From CAIODY01 sp046051225 (GTDB taxonomy: Bacteria; Bacteroidota; Bacteroidia; Chitinophagales; CAIODY01): a stretch of DNA of 64,000 bases. The stretch lies in contig JBJOOR010000003.1 in NCBI GenBank assembly GCA_046051225.1, forward strand, positions 186,001-250,000. The letters are read 5' to 3'. The first letter of the stretch is position 1; each line of letters starts with the position of its first letter. Shown in pieces: positions 24,904-33,287 of this stretch. The notes below the pieces were generated by a model that had not been told where the DNA came from, did no database searches, and worked only from the letters and a program-made list of their open reading frames with translations. Made by a program: the position numbers and the translations under genes.

Positions 24904-27024
24904 ATGGCAACCGAGGATACGAAACAAGAAGAAAATAAAACAACGCCCACCCAACCTGCAAACAATCAGCCCAACAAACCCGATATTGATCCATTTGACC
25001 CTATGAGCAAAAAACCAAAAGGTGGATTTAAATTTAATATATATTGGATTTATGGTTTACTTGTAGTTGGCTTAATATCGCTAGGCATGTTTGGCAAAGA
25101 AAATTCGTCGAAAGAAATAACGATGGAACAATTTATGAAAAATGTGTTGCCTACACATGATGTTGAAAAAATAGTGGTAGTGAATAAAGAGATGGCACAT
25201 ATCTACATTAAAAAAGATTCGCTATTAAAAAAGGCTGCCTACAAAACAATGGTGCATACGCAGTTTGGAAACGAAAATGCAGGGCCACACTTTGTAATTG
25301 ATAATATAGGCACACCCGAAGTATTTGAAAAAAACTTAGCAGATGCCACAAAAGATTGGGCAGAAGCCGATAAAATAAAACCCGATTATGATAATAAAGC
25401 TAGCCTTATCGAACATTTACTAAATTGGGGCATCCCCTTAATGTTAGTAGTATTTATGTTTATGATGTTTTTTAAACGCAGTGGCGGAATGGGCGGCGGC
25501 AGCGGTCCTGGCAGTATATTTAATATTGGTAGAAGCAAAGCAACTTTATTTGATAAAGATGAAAAAATAAAAATAACATTTGATGATGTAGCAGGATTAG
25601 ACGAAGCAAAAGAAGAAGTAAAAGAAATTGTTGATTTCTTAAAAAATCCAAAAAAATATACCAAGCTGGGTGGTAAAATACCGAAAGGAGCACTATTAAT
25701 TGGACCTCCAGGAACAGGCAAAACCCTATTGGCTAAAGCCGTTGCAGGCGAAGCTCAAGTTCCGTTTTTCTCTATCAGCGGTAGCGATTTTGTTGAAATG
25801 TTTGTGGGCGTAGGTGCAAGCCGTGTTCGTGATTTATTTCGTCAAGCAAAAGAAAAATCGCCTTGTATTATTTTTATTGATGAAATAGATGCCATAGGCA
25901 GAGCCCGTGGCAAAGGGATGGTGCAAAACAATGACGAACGTGAAAACACGTTGAATCAATTATTGGTAGAAATGGATGGCTTTGGAACTGATGTAGCCGT
26001 AATATTATTAGCCGCCACTAATCGCCCTGATGTGTTAGATTCAGCATTGATGCGCCCAGGCAGATTTGATAGACAAATAAGCGTAGATAAACCAGATGTA
26101 AAAGGCAGAGAAGCAATATTTAGTGTTCATTTAAAATCAAAAACACTAGGTGATGATGTAGATGCAAATAAATTGGCTACACAAACACCTGGGTTTGCTG
26201 GTGCCGAAATTGCTAACGTATGCAATGAAGCTGCTTTGATAGCCGCTCGAAAAGGTAAAGAAAAAATTGAAATGAAAGATTTTCAGGATGCCATTGATAG
26301 AACAATTGGTGGATTAGAAAAGAAAAATAAAATTATTTCGCCCGAAGAAAAAAAGATTGTGGCGTATCACGAAGCTGGTCATGCGGTATGTGGTTGGTTT
26401 TTAGAACATGCCGACCCTTTAGTAAAAGTAACTATTGTGCCTCGTGGTGTAGCAGCATTGGGCTATGCACAATATTTGCCTAAAGAACAATATTTATATA
26501 CCATTGAACAATTAACCGATACCATGTGTATGACGCTGGGCGGCAGAGCAGCCGAAAGTATTGTGTTTGGCAAAATAAGCACAGGCGCACAAAGCGATTT
26601 GCAACATATCACCAAATTATCATACAGTATGGTTACACATTATGGCATGAATAGCCGTGTAGGCAATGTATCTTTTTACGACCCTAATAATGAATATGGT
26701 TTTCAAAAACCATACTCGGAACATACGGCACAAATGATTGATGAAGAGGTTAGAAAAATGATTGACGAAGCTTTTCAAACTACTGTAAAATTATTAACCG
26801 AAAAACGGGAACAGTTAGAATTAATAGCTCAAGAATTATTAAGCAAAGAGGTATTATTTCAGGCAGATTTAGAACGATTAATTGGTAAGCGCCCTTATGA
26901 TATTAAAAGCTTTGCCCAATTAAATGAAGAGGCAGCCGCCGAAGCAGCAGCAAAGGCAAAAGCTAAAGAAGCCGAAGCAGCAATACCCAATGCACCAACT
27001 TCGGAAGCAGCTCCATTAAATTAA
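24904..27024 (+). CDS. ftsH: ATP-dependent zinc metalloprotease FtsH
   Basis: 706 residues, inner-membrane AAA+ protease that degrades unassembled membrane and short-lived cytoplasmic proteins. Two transmembrane segments (about 43-60 and 172-190) flank a small periplasmic domain. Then Walker A GPPGTGKT at 267-274, Walker B IIFIDEIDAIG, the second region of homology (ATNRPDVLD...RPGRFDR), and the protease zinc site HEAGH at 489-493. The C-terminus is Ala/Glu-rich. It follows rsfS by 70 bases on the same strand, so the pair may be co-transcribed. Confidence 0.96.
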   Translation: MATEDTKQEENKTTPTQPANNQPNKPDIDPFDPMSKKPKGGFKFNIYWIYGLLVVGLISLGMFGKENSSKEITMEQFMKNVLPTHDVEKIVVVNKEMAHIYIKKDSLLKKAAYKTMVHTQFGNENAGPHFVIDNIGTPEVFEKNLADATKDWAEADKIKPDYDNKASLIEHLLNWGIPLMLVVFMFMMFFKRSGGMGGGSGPGSIFNIGRSKATLFDKDEKIKITFDDVAGLDEAKEEVKEIVDFLKNPKKYTKLGGKIPKGALLIGPPGTGKTLLAKAVAGEAQVPFFSISGSDFVEMFVGVGASRVRDLFRQAKEKSPCIIFIDEIDAIGRARGKGMVQNNDERENTLNQLLVEMDGFGTDVAVILLAATNRPDVLDSALMRPGRFDRQISVDKPDVKGREAIFSVHLKSKTLGDDVDANKLATQTPGFAGAEIANVCNEAALIAARKGKEKIEMKDFQDAIDRTIGGLEKKNKIISPEEKKIVAYHEAGHAVCGWFLEHADPLVKVTIVPRGVAALGYAQYLPKEQYLYTIEQLTDTMCMTLGGRAAESIVFGKISTGAQSDLQHITKLSYSMVTHYGMNSRVGNVSFYDPNNEYGFQKPYSEHTAQMIDEEVRKMIDEAFQTTVKLLTEKREQLELIAQELLSKEVLFQADLERLIGKRPYDIKSFAQLNEEAAAEAAAKAKAKEAEAAIPNAPTSEAAPLN

Positions 27025-27049
27025 AGATTTAACAACTTATACTAATATT

Positions 27050-27084
27050 AAAAAGCCCCGATAAAATTTTTATCGGGGCTTTTT
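27050..27084 (+). terminator. Intrinsic terminator after ftsH
   Basis: Arms AAAAAGCCCCGATAAAA and complement with a T-run. The core AAAAGCCCCGATAAA is identical to that of the terminator after lemA, 11.4 kb away. Confidence 0.88.
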
Positions 27085-27188
27085 TTTGTTGGGTTGGTTA
27101 TGATATAAGCTGGATACGTTGATTTATTAGTAAATTACGCTGATTATCGTAATAAATGGGGCTATTAGTAGCCCTATTTTTACATCAT

Positions 27189-27284
27189 CAATTAACAAAT
27201 AAAAACACAATAAAAAAAACAAAAACTTTAAACAAAAGTAGTTAACAAACAAAACAATACACAAAACAAACACACAACCCAAAC
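27189..27284 (+). promoter_or_regulatory. A/C-rich unstructured leader
   Basis: About 95 bases almost without G, made of AAACAAA-type words, directly before a small ATG ORF. Similar shorter A/C-rich leaders precede the 200-aa protein and the giant adhesin gene. This looks like a 5' untranslated region selected to stay unfolded. No TAnnTTTG box was found just upstream. Confidence 0.4.
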
Positions 27285-27404
27285 ATGAAACATTTATTAT
27301 CAAGACCCAAAAACATTGACCAATTTAAGCAAAACATGCTTTTAAAATCGGCAACTACACTTTTAGTATTTAGCATTGCAATTTTCTGTGGTACCTATTC
27401 GTAG
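27285..27404 (+). CDS. Possible 39-aa small protein or leader peptide
   Basis: ATG ORF of 39 codons after an A/C-rich leader. Residues 1-18 are basic/polar (MKHLLSRPKNIDQFKQN...), and 19-36 are hydrophobic (ATTLLVFSIAIFC), ending GTYS. This could be a small membrane protein, a leader peptide, or the surviving signal peptide of a decayed gene. It is followed after 40 bases by the hairpin array. Coding is unproven. Confidence 0.4.
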   Translation: MKHLLSRPKNIDQFKQNMLLKSATTLLVFSIAIFCGTYS

Positions 27405-27444
27405 CTAATATCTACATATCGTAACCCAACAAACAAAAACTAAA

Positions 27445-27961
27445 ATGCCTTTAATAAGGCATCAAAAAAACAAAGCCTTGTAAGGCTATAAAACCAGACT
27501 AACGCTGTAAGGTTAGCAACATTAAAACCGAAACCCCGTAAGGTTTCAAACAAAAAAAGACTAACCCCGTAAGGTTAGCAATTTGAAGCCCCGTAAGGCT
27601 TTAAGCAAAAAAGACCAGCGCCGTAACGCAGGCAAAGCCGAAACCCCGTAAGGTTTCAAAACAAAGAAGACCAATCCTGTAAGATTGGCAAATGTAAAAC
27701 CCCGTAAGGTTTTACGAAACATAAAAAAGTTAATCCCGTAAGGTTAACAGCATCAAAACCCTGTAAGGTTTTGAAACGAGAAAATAAAATTGCGCCGTAG
27801 TTATTGTTTAAAAACTTAGTTGATTCGCTCAACGGTTCAATATCATCTGTTAGTCGCAAAACTGGAATCCCGTAAGATTTCAAATTGCTATCATCTATTG
27901 AAGATGAGGCAGCCGAAATCCTGTAAGGTTTCCAACTTTTAAAAAAATGCCCCGTAAGGCA
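27445..27961 (+). repeat. Array of about 15 hexaloop hairpins with covarying stems (candidate structured RNA)
   Basis: Fourteen hairpins share the loop YYGTAA (CCGTAA or CTGTAA, once TTGTAA) and differ in their stems, yet both arms match: GAAACC/GGTTTC, CTAACC/GGTTAG, CCAATC/GATTGG, GTAAAACC/GGTTTTAC, CAAAACC/GGTTTTG, AGCC/GGCT, TGCC/GGCA. A related first hairpin has stem ATGCCT/AGGCAT and loop TTAATA. Most imperfect pairs are G.T on the plus strand, tolerated in RNA of that strand. The conserved G of GTAA is found at 27480, 27507, 27538, 27569, 27593, 27623, 27648, 27679, 27704, 27738, 27763, 27872, 27923 and 27954, often alternating about 31 and 25 bases. A plus-strand terminator follows. 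No protein-coding frame fits. Confidence 0.8.
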
Positions 27962-27967
27962 CAAAGC

Positions 27968-28019
27968 AAGCTTCACCCAATTTGCACATTTTGCATTATA
28001 GGTGAAGCTTTCTTTTTTT
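27968..28019 (+). terminator. Intrinsic terminator after the hairpin array
   Basis: Stem AAGCTTCACC / GGTGAAGCTT with a 23-base loop, followed on the plus strand by TCTTTTTTT. The minus-strand side lacks a T-run, so termination is plus-strand specific. This implies that the array is transcribed rightward. Confidence 0.7.
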
Positions 28020-28057
28020 ATTTTATGCTTAACAATTAAAAAATAAAATAAAAAAAG

Positions 28058-28065
28058 TAGCTTTG
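28058..28065 (+). promoter_or_regulatory. -7 box (TAGCTTTG) for the methyltransferase gene
   Basis: Exact TAnnTTTG match 65 bases before the ATG. The predicted leader contains a weak hairpin (GCTTCCC ... GGGAGC). Confidence 0.5.
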
Positions 28066-28129
28066 ACAAGTATAAAAAAAGCTTCCCAAATCATTATATA
28101 GGGAGCATTATTAATCCATTATTGTTAAA

Positions 28130-28999
28130 ATGAAAAATCAAAAAATAGATTATTTATTGCGATCAGCACTAAATAGTACACAAGAAAAAAAATGTCCTTA
28201 CTGTGGCAGTACCGATGTTGAAAAAATAGATAGTAAATATATTTTTACTTCCTTGTTGAGTTGTAAAAAATGCAACTTTAATCATCGTCACCCGAAAGAT
28301 GATGAACAATGGTTGCAAAAATTTTATCAAAAGGAATATAATATTGAAACACATATGACCTTGATGCCATCTGCAAATGAGATAAAAAAATTAAAAGAAG
28401 ATAATTTTCCTAAATTACGATTATATGATAAATATATTCAAGCCTTATTCAAATCGAAGCCGAATGTGAAAATGATTGATTATGGCTGTAGTTGGGGCTA
28501 TAATGTTTTTAAATTAATTAAGTCCGGATTTAATGCAATTGGTTTTGAATTGTCAGTTCCAAGGGCACAATTTGGCATTAAAAATTTAGCTGTACCTATT
28601 ATTTTTGATATAGAAAAATTGCCTGCTGCCAATGATTTAATTCTTAGTTCGCATGTGATTGAGCATTTAAGTGATATCAGTGGCTTTGTTGCATTATCAA
28701 AAAAATTGCTTACTGCCAATGGTGTGTTTATGGCATTTTGCCCCAACGGTACTGATGCGTATAGAAAAAGAGAACCTCATGTTTGGCATATTAACTGGGG
28801 TTTAGTACATCCCAATTATTTAACAATTAAATTTGCTCAATTTGTATTTAAAAATAATCCATATTTAATATTAACTGGCGATTGGGATTTTAATGCTGAA
28901 GATATTAGTAATTGGGATGGTAAAAGCCAAGTGGTAGGTTCATTCCATGAAGGGAAAGAACTTTTAATAATTGCAAAACCTAATATTTTTATTAATTAG
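28130..28999 (+). CDS. SAM-dependent methyltransferase with N-terminal zinc ribbon
   Basis: 289 residues. Residues about 20-50 form a zinc ribbon (KCPYCGS ... SCKKCNF), followed by a class I methyltransferase core with MIDYGCSWGYNVFKL (SAM-binding motif I), FELSVPRAQFG and LILSSHVIEHLSD. The layout matches small methyltransferases of cell-surface glycan or lipid pathways, but the substrate cannot be read from sequence. It stands alone between two terminators. Confidence 0.78.
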   Translation: MKNQKIDYLLRSALNSTQEKKCPYCGSTDVEKIDSKYIFTSLLSCKKCNFNHRHPKDDEQWLQKFYQKEYNIETHMTLMPSANEIKKLKEDNFPKLRLYDKYIQALFKSKPNVKMIDYGCSWGYNVFKLIKSGFNAIGFELSVPRAQFGIKNLAVPIIFDIEKLPAANDLILSSHVIEHLSDISGFVALSKKLLTANGVFMAFCPNGTDAYRKREPHVWHINWGLVHPNYLTIKFAQFVFKNNPYLILTGDWDFNAEDISNWDGKSQVVGSFHEGKELLIIAKPNIFIN

Positions 29000-29006
29000 T
29001 TAATGT

Positions 29007-29043
29007 AAAAAGCCTTTAGTTATTTCATAACTAAAGGCTTTTT
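29007..29043 (+). terminator. Intrinsic terminator, 17-bp stem
   Basis: Perfect arms AAAAAGCCTTTAGTTAT and complement with a 3-base loop. A-tract and T-tract on either side make it able to act for both the methyltransferase and the converging YebC-like gene. Confidence 0.88.
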
Positions 29044-29065
29044 ACATTTGTTTGTTCTCAATTTT

Positions 29066-29779
29066 TTATTTCATATTGTGAAATACTTGTTGTACATCGT
29101 CATCTTGTTCAATTCTATCTACTAAAGCTAAAACTCTTTCTGCTGTTGCTTCATCACAATCTACCAAAGTATGGGGTATCCGTTGCAACTCGGCACTTAT
29201 TACATTAATATTTTTATCTTCAAGGGCTTTTGTCATTTTACCAAAATCGGCAAATGGGGTGTAAAAAATTATTACGCCATTTTCATCGTCAAACATAAAC
29301 TCTTCGCAACCAAAATCAATCAATTCAAACTCCAACTCTTCGGCGTTAATGCTTTCATTTTTAATTTTGAAAACACCCTTACGTTCAAAAATAAAATCTA
29401 ACGAACCGCTTTTACCCATAGCCCCATCAAACTTGGCAAAATACGAACGAATATTGGCTACACTTCTTGTATTGTTGTCGGTAGCACACTCTACATAAAT
29501 GCCCACACCACCTACGCCATAGCCTTCAAATGTTACCTCTTCATAGTTGGCTTGGTCTTTACTAGCAGCTCGTTTTACAGCATTATCAATAGTACTTTTA
29601 GGCATATTTAACGCCTTTGCATTTTTAATAATAGTTCGCAATCGGGCATTGGCATCAGGGTCAGGGCCACCAGCTTTTACAGCTATTGCTATCTCTTTAC
29701 CTATTCGAGTAAAGGCTTTGCCCATTTTATCCCAACGAGCAAACATTTTATGTTTTCGTGTTTCGAATATTCTTCCCAT
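29066..29779 (-). CDS. YebC/PmpR-family DNA-binding or translation-associated protein
   Basis: 237 residues, full length for the YebC/TACO1 family. The start (RKHKMFARWDKMGKAFTRIGKEI) and the blocks NARLRTIIKNAKALNMPK, YEEVTFEGYGVGGVGIYVE and NTRSVANIRSYFAKF are family hallmarks. Members have been described as transcription factors and, more recently, as ribosome-associated factors easing translation of proline-rich stretches; which applies here is unknown. Monocistronic. Confidence 0.92.
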   Translation of the reverse strand: MGRIFETRKHKMFARWDKMGKAFTRIGKEIAIAVKAGGPDPDANARLRTIIKNAKALNMPKSTIDNAVKRAASKDQANYEEVTFEGYGVGGVGIYVECATDNNTRSVANIRSYFAKFDGAMGKSGSLDFIFERKGVFKIKNESINAEELEFELIDFGCEEFMFDDENGVIIFYTPFADFGKMTKALEDKNINVISAELQRIPHTLVDCDEATAERVLALVDRIEQDDDVQQVFHNMK

Positions 29780-29878
29780 AATATTATTTTGATTAGTTTA
29801 TTTTAAGATGGCGAAAATAATGAAATTTAGAGAGTGTATTTAATTTAGTTAAAAGATATTCGAACGAAAAATTAAACA

Positions 29879-32194
29879 TTATTTTTCGTATAAAATTTTA
29901 GCTACTGTAGTTTCTGTTCCTTCGGCATTGGTACAAAAAACTAAGTAAATACCTGTTAATGTTTTTTCGCCTTTCAAATTTTTTCCATCCCAAATAGCTT
30001 GCCCCCCAAGCGCTTTGGTTGAATAAATAAGTTGTCCATTTATATCAGTAATTTTCACAAAAGCATTATCTACCAAGCCTCTAATAGCTATTGTACCAAT
30101 ATAATTATGCGGCACAGGATTGGGGAAAACTAATACACTTTCATTTTTTTCGCCACCACCAGTAGCTGTGCTTTTAAAAGAACATACACCATTATCAGTA
30201 GCAAAAAACACTTCGCCCGTTGTATTGTTTATTCCAATTGCATTTACTCTATCTGATAGCAATGGACTATTATCTTGATTGAAATGATAAATTTCTTTTG
30301 TGCCATCGGCCGACATAAGCCATACACCATGTGTTGATGAAACCCATTTTCTATTTGCTCCATCTACTTTTATATCAGAAATTACTTCACTCGAAAAAAG
30401 ATAAGCAGCTATACTATCTGTGGGGTTTGATACTATTATTTGTTGGGCATCGCCACCTTTTATAATATCGGCAGCATTTGATACTACTGTAATTCCAACA
30501 TCTGTTCCTATCCAAATTTGCCCATCTTTATCCTCTGCTATTGCATATACATTGTTACTAGGTAAATTGCCCGAACCGCCACCTTTTACTAAGCTTCTAT
30601 AGGTATCGTCTTTAGCATTATCTACATCATTGCCTCTATTAAAAACCACAATGCCACCACCACCAGTAGTACCGCCTACTTCATGTGTTGTCATCCAAAT
30701 TTGGTTATTTCTATCAACTATTAGTTTTCCAAAATTGCTTGTACCTACTGGTATTTTAAAGCTATTCCAATCGCCAACCGCTTTTTTAACTACCAATCCA
30801 TTTGTTGCACCATAATTTGTCATCCACAAATTATTTTCTGAATCAAATGCAACATCGGCAACTCTTACTGATGTTGGGTCGCCGTTTGTATTAGACAATG
30901 TTGAATTATTGTTTTTATATACTTTTATTTCGCCACTGCTTCTATCATATTCTACCAATCCCCAGCCAAACGAACCAAAATAAATTTTTTCATCTACTGG
31001 CGAAAATGCAGCACAAACCAAATCATACACCGTATCAAGAGCTGGTTTTGAATATCTATCAATTGTATTCCATTCTTCGTTTATAAACGAATAAAATCCT
31101 GTACCATTATAACTGTAATGGTAGCCATCATTTAACATTCCGCCAGGCACCCATAATTCATTATTTTTTTCTACAAATGTTTGAACCGAATTATAATGAA
31201 TACTGTTGGGTACTAATTTTTCTGTTTTATCTTTTTGATAATGAAACAAGCCCATATATTTATCGCTTACCCAAATTGATTTATCTGTTACATCTTCTAC
31301 AACATCAGTATTGTTCTGACTTTCAGCATGTATATAAACGGATTGTACAAAATTAAATGATTTATCATATAGCTTTATTTGTGATGAATCTGAATTTGAG
31401 TTTTGAATTGAAACTAAAGCAAAGTGATTGCCTTGATGGAGGTGCAAAATTTTAGTTGATGGATTATAAAATTTTAATTTAAAGCTATTAGTATGGGGTT
31501 GAAACATAAAAATTGAATCGCCCGATTTTAAAAAAACACTATCCTCAACGGTTATTATTTTATCAAATTTTATGGCTGTATTTAATTTGTTCCATACCGC
31601 ATAGTTGGATAATAAATTTGATTTATTGCTTGCATATTTTACTCCTTTTGAGGTTAGAGCCCAAATATTATTTTTAGTAAAAACAACATTTTGAGTTACT
31701 ACATTCGTTCCATTATCGCCAATAATATAGGTATCTTCAATTTCTAATTTATTTAGATTAATATTTACAATTCCAAAACCACATGAAAGATAAGCCTTTT
31801 CGCCATTCATCGTTATTTGATAAATTGCTTTATCGCCAGGCAAGCTTTTATTTTTAATATCCGAAATATTTATAATTCCGCTGGGTGTAATAGCATCTAT
31901 ATTACTATTCGAATATGCGATTAATAACGTTCGAGTTTCTGTATTCCAAGCCATAGTACTTATGCCCACATCATTTAAACCATTTGCTTTACTATATTGT
32001 TCGTAGCTTTTATCTGTTTTATCTACCGAAAACAAGCCCCATTTACTAGCACAAAATATTTTATCACCAGCATCTACAATTGTAAAAGCATCACTTAAGC
32101 TCACATGGCTGCGCCACGAACCAATTGCTACACCTTGCGAAAAAGATGGATGAATGGAAAAAATAAATAGTAAAATAGTAATTGTTTTTTTCAT
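29879..32194 (-). CDS. porZ: PorZ-like T9SS surface beta-propeller protein
   Basis: 771 residues from the ATG chosen. An upstream in-frame ATG would add 14 residues before the signal peptide MKKTITILLFIFSIHPSFS and is less likely. The start GSWRSHVSLSDAF and the following two beta-propellers (short WVSDKYMGLF, LWMTNYG, IWIGTDVG strands, as in two-component regulator propellers) match PorZ, part of the attachment complex that delivers anionic lipopolysaccharide to T9SS cargo at the cell surface. The last 80 residues are themselves a T9SS sorting domain (VFPNPVPHN ... GIYLVFC). The T9SS cargo genes in this window would depend on such a protein. Confidence 0.85.
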   Translation of the reverse strand: MKKTITILLFIFSIHPSFSQGVAIGSWRSHVSLSDAFTIVDAGDKIFCASKWGLFSVDKTDKSYEQYSKANGLNDVGISTMAWNTETRTLLIAYSNSNIDAITPSGIINISDIKNKSLPGDKAIYQITMNGEKAYLSCGFGIVNINLNKLEIEDTYIIGDNGTNVVTQNVVFTKNNIWALTSKGVKYASNKSNLLSNYAVWNKLNTAIKFDKIITVEDSVFLKSGDSIFMFQPHTNSFKLKFYNPSTKILHLHQGNHFALVSIQNSNSDSSQIKLYDKSFNFVQSVYIHAESQNNTDVVEDVTDKSIWVSDKYMGLFHYQKDKTEKLVPNSIHYNSVQTFVEKNNELWVPGGMLNDGYHYSYNGTGFYSFINEEWNTIDRYSKPALDTVYDLVCAAFSPVDEKIYFGSFGWGLVEYDRSSGEIKVYKNNNSTLSNTNGDPTSVRVADVAFDSENNLWMTNYGATNGLVVKKAVGDWNSFKIPVGTSNFGKLIVDRNNQIWMTTHEVGGTTGGGGIVVFNRGNDVDNAKDDTYRSLVKGGGSGNLPSNNVYAIAEDKDGQIWIGTDVGITVVSNAADIIKGGDAQQIIVSNPTDSIAAYLFSSEVISDIKVDGANRKWVSSTHGVWLMSADGTKEIYHFNQDNSPLLSDRVNAIGINNTTGEVFFATDNGVCSFKSTATGGGEKNESVLVFPNPVPHNYIGTIAIRGLVDNAFVKITDINGQLIYSTKALGGQAIWDGKNLKGEKTLTGIYLVFCTNAEGTETTVAKILYEK

Positions 32195-32245
32195 TTTATA
32201 AAAATCTGAAAACAAATAACGATAATATTTTAGCAATATTGTTGT

Positions 32246-32285
32246 AAAAAAAATCCCTCAAACAACATAAAAATTGTTTGAGGGA
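32246..32285 (-). terminator. Intrinsic terminator after rpsT
   Basis: 12-bp arms TCCCTCAAACAA and complement, 8-base loop, followed on the minus strand by eight T residues. Confidence 0.88.
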
Positions 32286-32308
32286 AATTAATATAGTTTA
32301 GTTATAAA

Positions 32309-32644
32309 TTATTTCTTCTTAGCAGCTTTTTTGGGAGCAGATTTTTTAGCAGCAGATTTTTTTGCTACAGCTTTAGGTGCTACTACTTCGTTTTTTAAAG
32401 CATTTACCTTTTTTTGTAATTTAGATTTTAGGTTAGCTGCCTTATTTTTATGAATAACATTGCTTTTTGCCAATTTATCAATCATAGCAATTGTAGCAGG
32501 TAATTCTTTCGAAGCTTCATCAAAGCTAGCTATTGCTGCCACTTTACGAATTGCATTACGAGTAGTTTTGCCTTTATAACGATTTCTTTCGCGACGAACT
32601 TTTACTTTTCTAACGTCTTTTTCGGTAGCTTTATGATTAGCCAT
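32309..32644 (-). CDS. rpsT: 30S ribosomal protein S20 with extended Lys/Ala tail
   Basis: 111 residues: an S20 core of about 85 residues (MANHKATEKDVRKV ... NVIHKNKAANLKSKLQKKVN) that binds 16S rRNA early in 30S assembly, plus a C-terminal tail made of KKSAAKK/KKAAKKK motifs. The tail recalls the N-terminal extension of RsfS in this window. A variant -7 box TATCTTCG lies at about 32685-32692 on the minus strand. Confidence 0.93.
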   Translation of the reverse strand: MANHKATEKDVRKVKVRRERNRYKGKTTRNAIRKVAAIASFDEASKELPATIAMIDKLAKSNVIHKNKAANLKSKLQKKVNALKNEVVAPKAVAKKSAAKKSAPKKAAKKK

Positions 32645-32727
32645 TTTTTAAACAGATTAAATTGTTTTTTTAAAATTTAGTGGGCGAAGATAGTATTTTT
32701 TTTAATATTTCTGGTAATTAAAAAGAA

Positions 32728-33285
32728 TTATTGTAGTAATTTTTCAATTACTTGTGGCAAATGTTGGTGCTCAATTTCTGTAATTTTTTTAGCCAATGTT
32801 TCTATGGTTTCTTTTTCATCAATATTGCAAATTACCTGCAATATTATTTTACCTTCATCATATTGCTGGTTTACATAATGAATAGTAATACCACTTTGTT
32901 GTTCCTTGTTGTGCAATACTGCATTATGAACAGCATTGCCATACATACCTTTACCACCATATTTAGGCAATAGCGATGGATGAATATTTATTATTTTATT
33001 AGGAAATGCTTGAATAAATGAATTAGGAATTTGCCATAAAAAACCTGCTAATACAATTAAATCTATTTTATTTTCCTTCCATTCCAAAGCCAAATTTTCC
33101 AACCTGTTTTTATCTATTATTAAAGTAGGTATATTATTATTGATTGCAATCGTAATTACACCTGCGTTTTCATTATTACTTACTATTAAGGTTATTTTAA
33201 TGCTATTATTCGTTTGCTTAAAATATCGAATTACATTTTCAGCATTTCCTCCTCTTCCGCTTGCAAAAATTACAATTGATTTCAT
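32728..33285 (-). CDS. purN: Phosphoribosylglycinamide formyltransferase
   Basis: 185 residues; transfers formyl from 10-formyltetrahydrofolate to GAR in purine synthesis. Motifs: phosphate-binding ASGRGGNAENVI, the formyl-transfer block NIHPSLLPKYGGKGMYG (catalytic Asn and His) and HYVNQQYDEGKIILQ with the catalytic Asp. It is on the same strand as, and 2 bases after, the proline dehydrogenase gene, suggesting joint transcription. Confidence 0.93.
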   Translation of the reverse strand: MKSIVIFASGRGGNAENVIRYFKQTNNSIKITLIVSNNENAGVITIAINNNIPTLIIDKNRLENLALEWKENKIDLIVLAGFLWQIPNSFIQAFPNKIINIHPSLLPKYGGKGMYGNAVHNAVLHNKEQQSGITIHYVNQQYDEGKIILQVICNIDEKETIETLAKKITEIEHQHLPQVIEKLLQ

Positions 33286-33287
33286 TC

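Noticed and set aside
27159..27174. Small GGGCTA/TAGCCC hairpin as terminator
   Set aside because: Six-bp stem with a weak T-run, just downstream of the strong ftsH terminator; too weak to call.
27445..27961. CRISPR array
   Set aside because: The shared part is only about six bases (the loop), spacing is irregular, and the variable parts are self-complementary. No cas gene is near.
27656..28069. Minus-strand ORF of 137 codons across the hairpin array
   Set aside because: It runs through the hairpins and antisense to the terminator; composition follows the repeats. Treated as chance.
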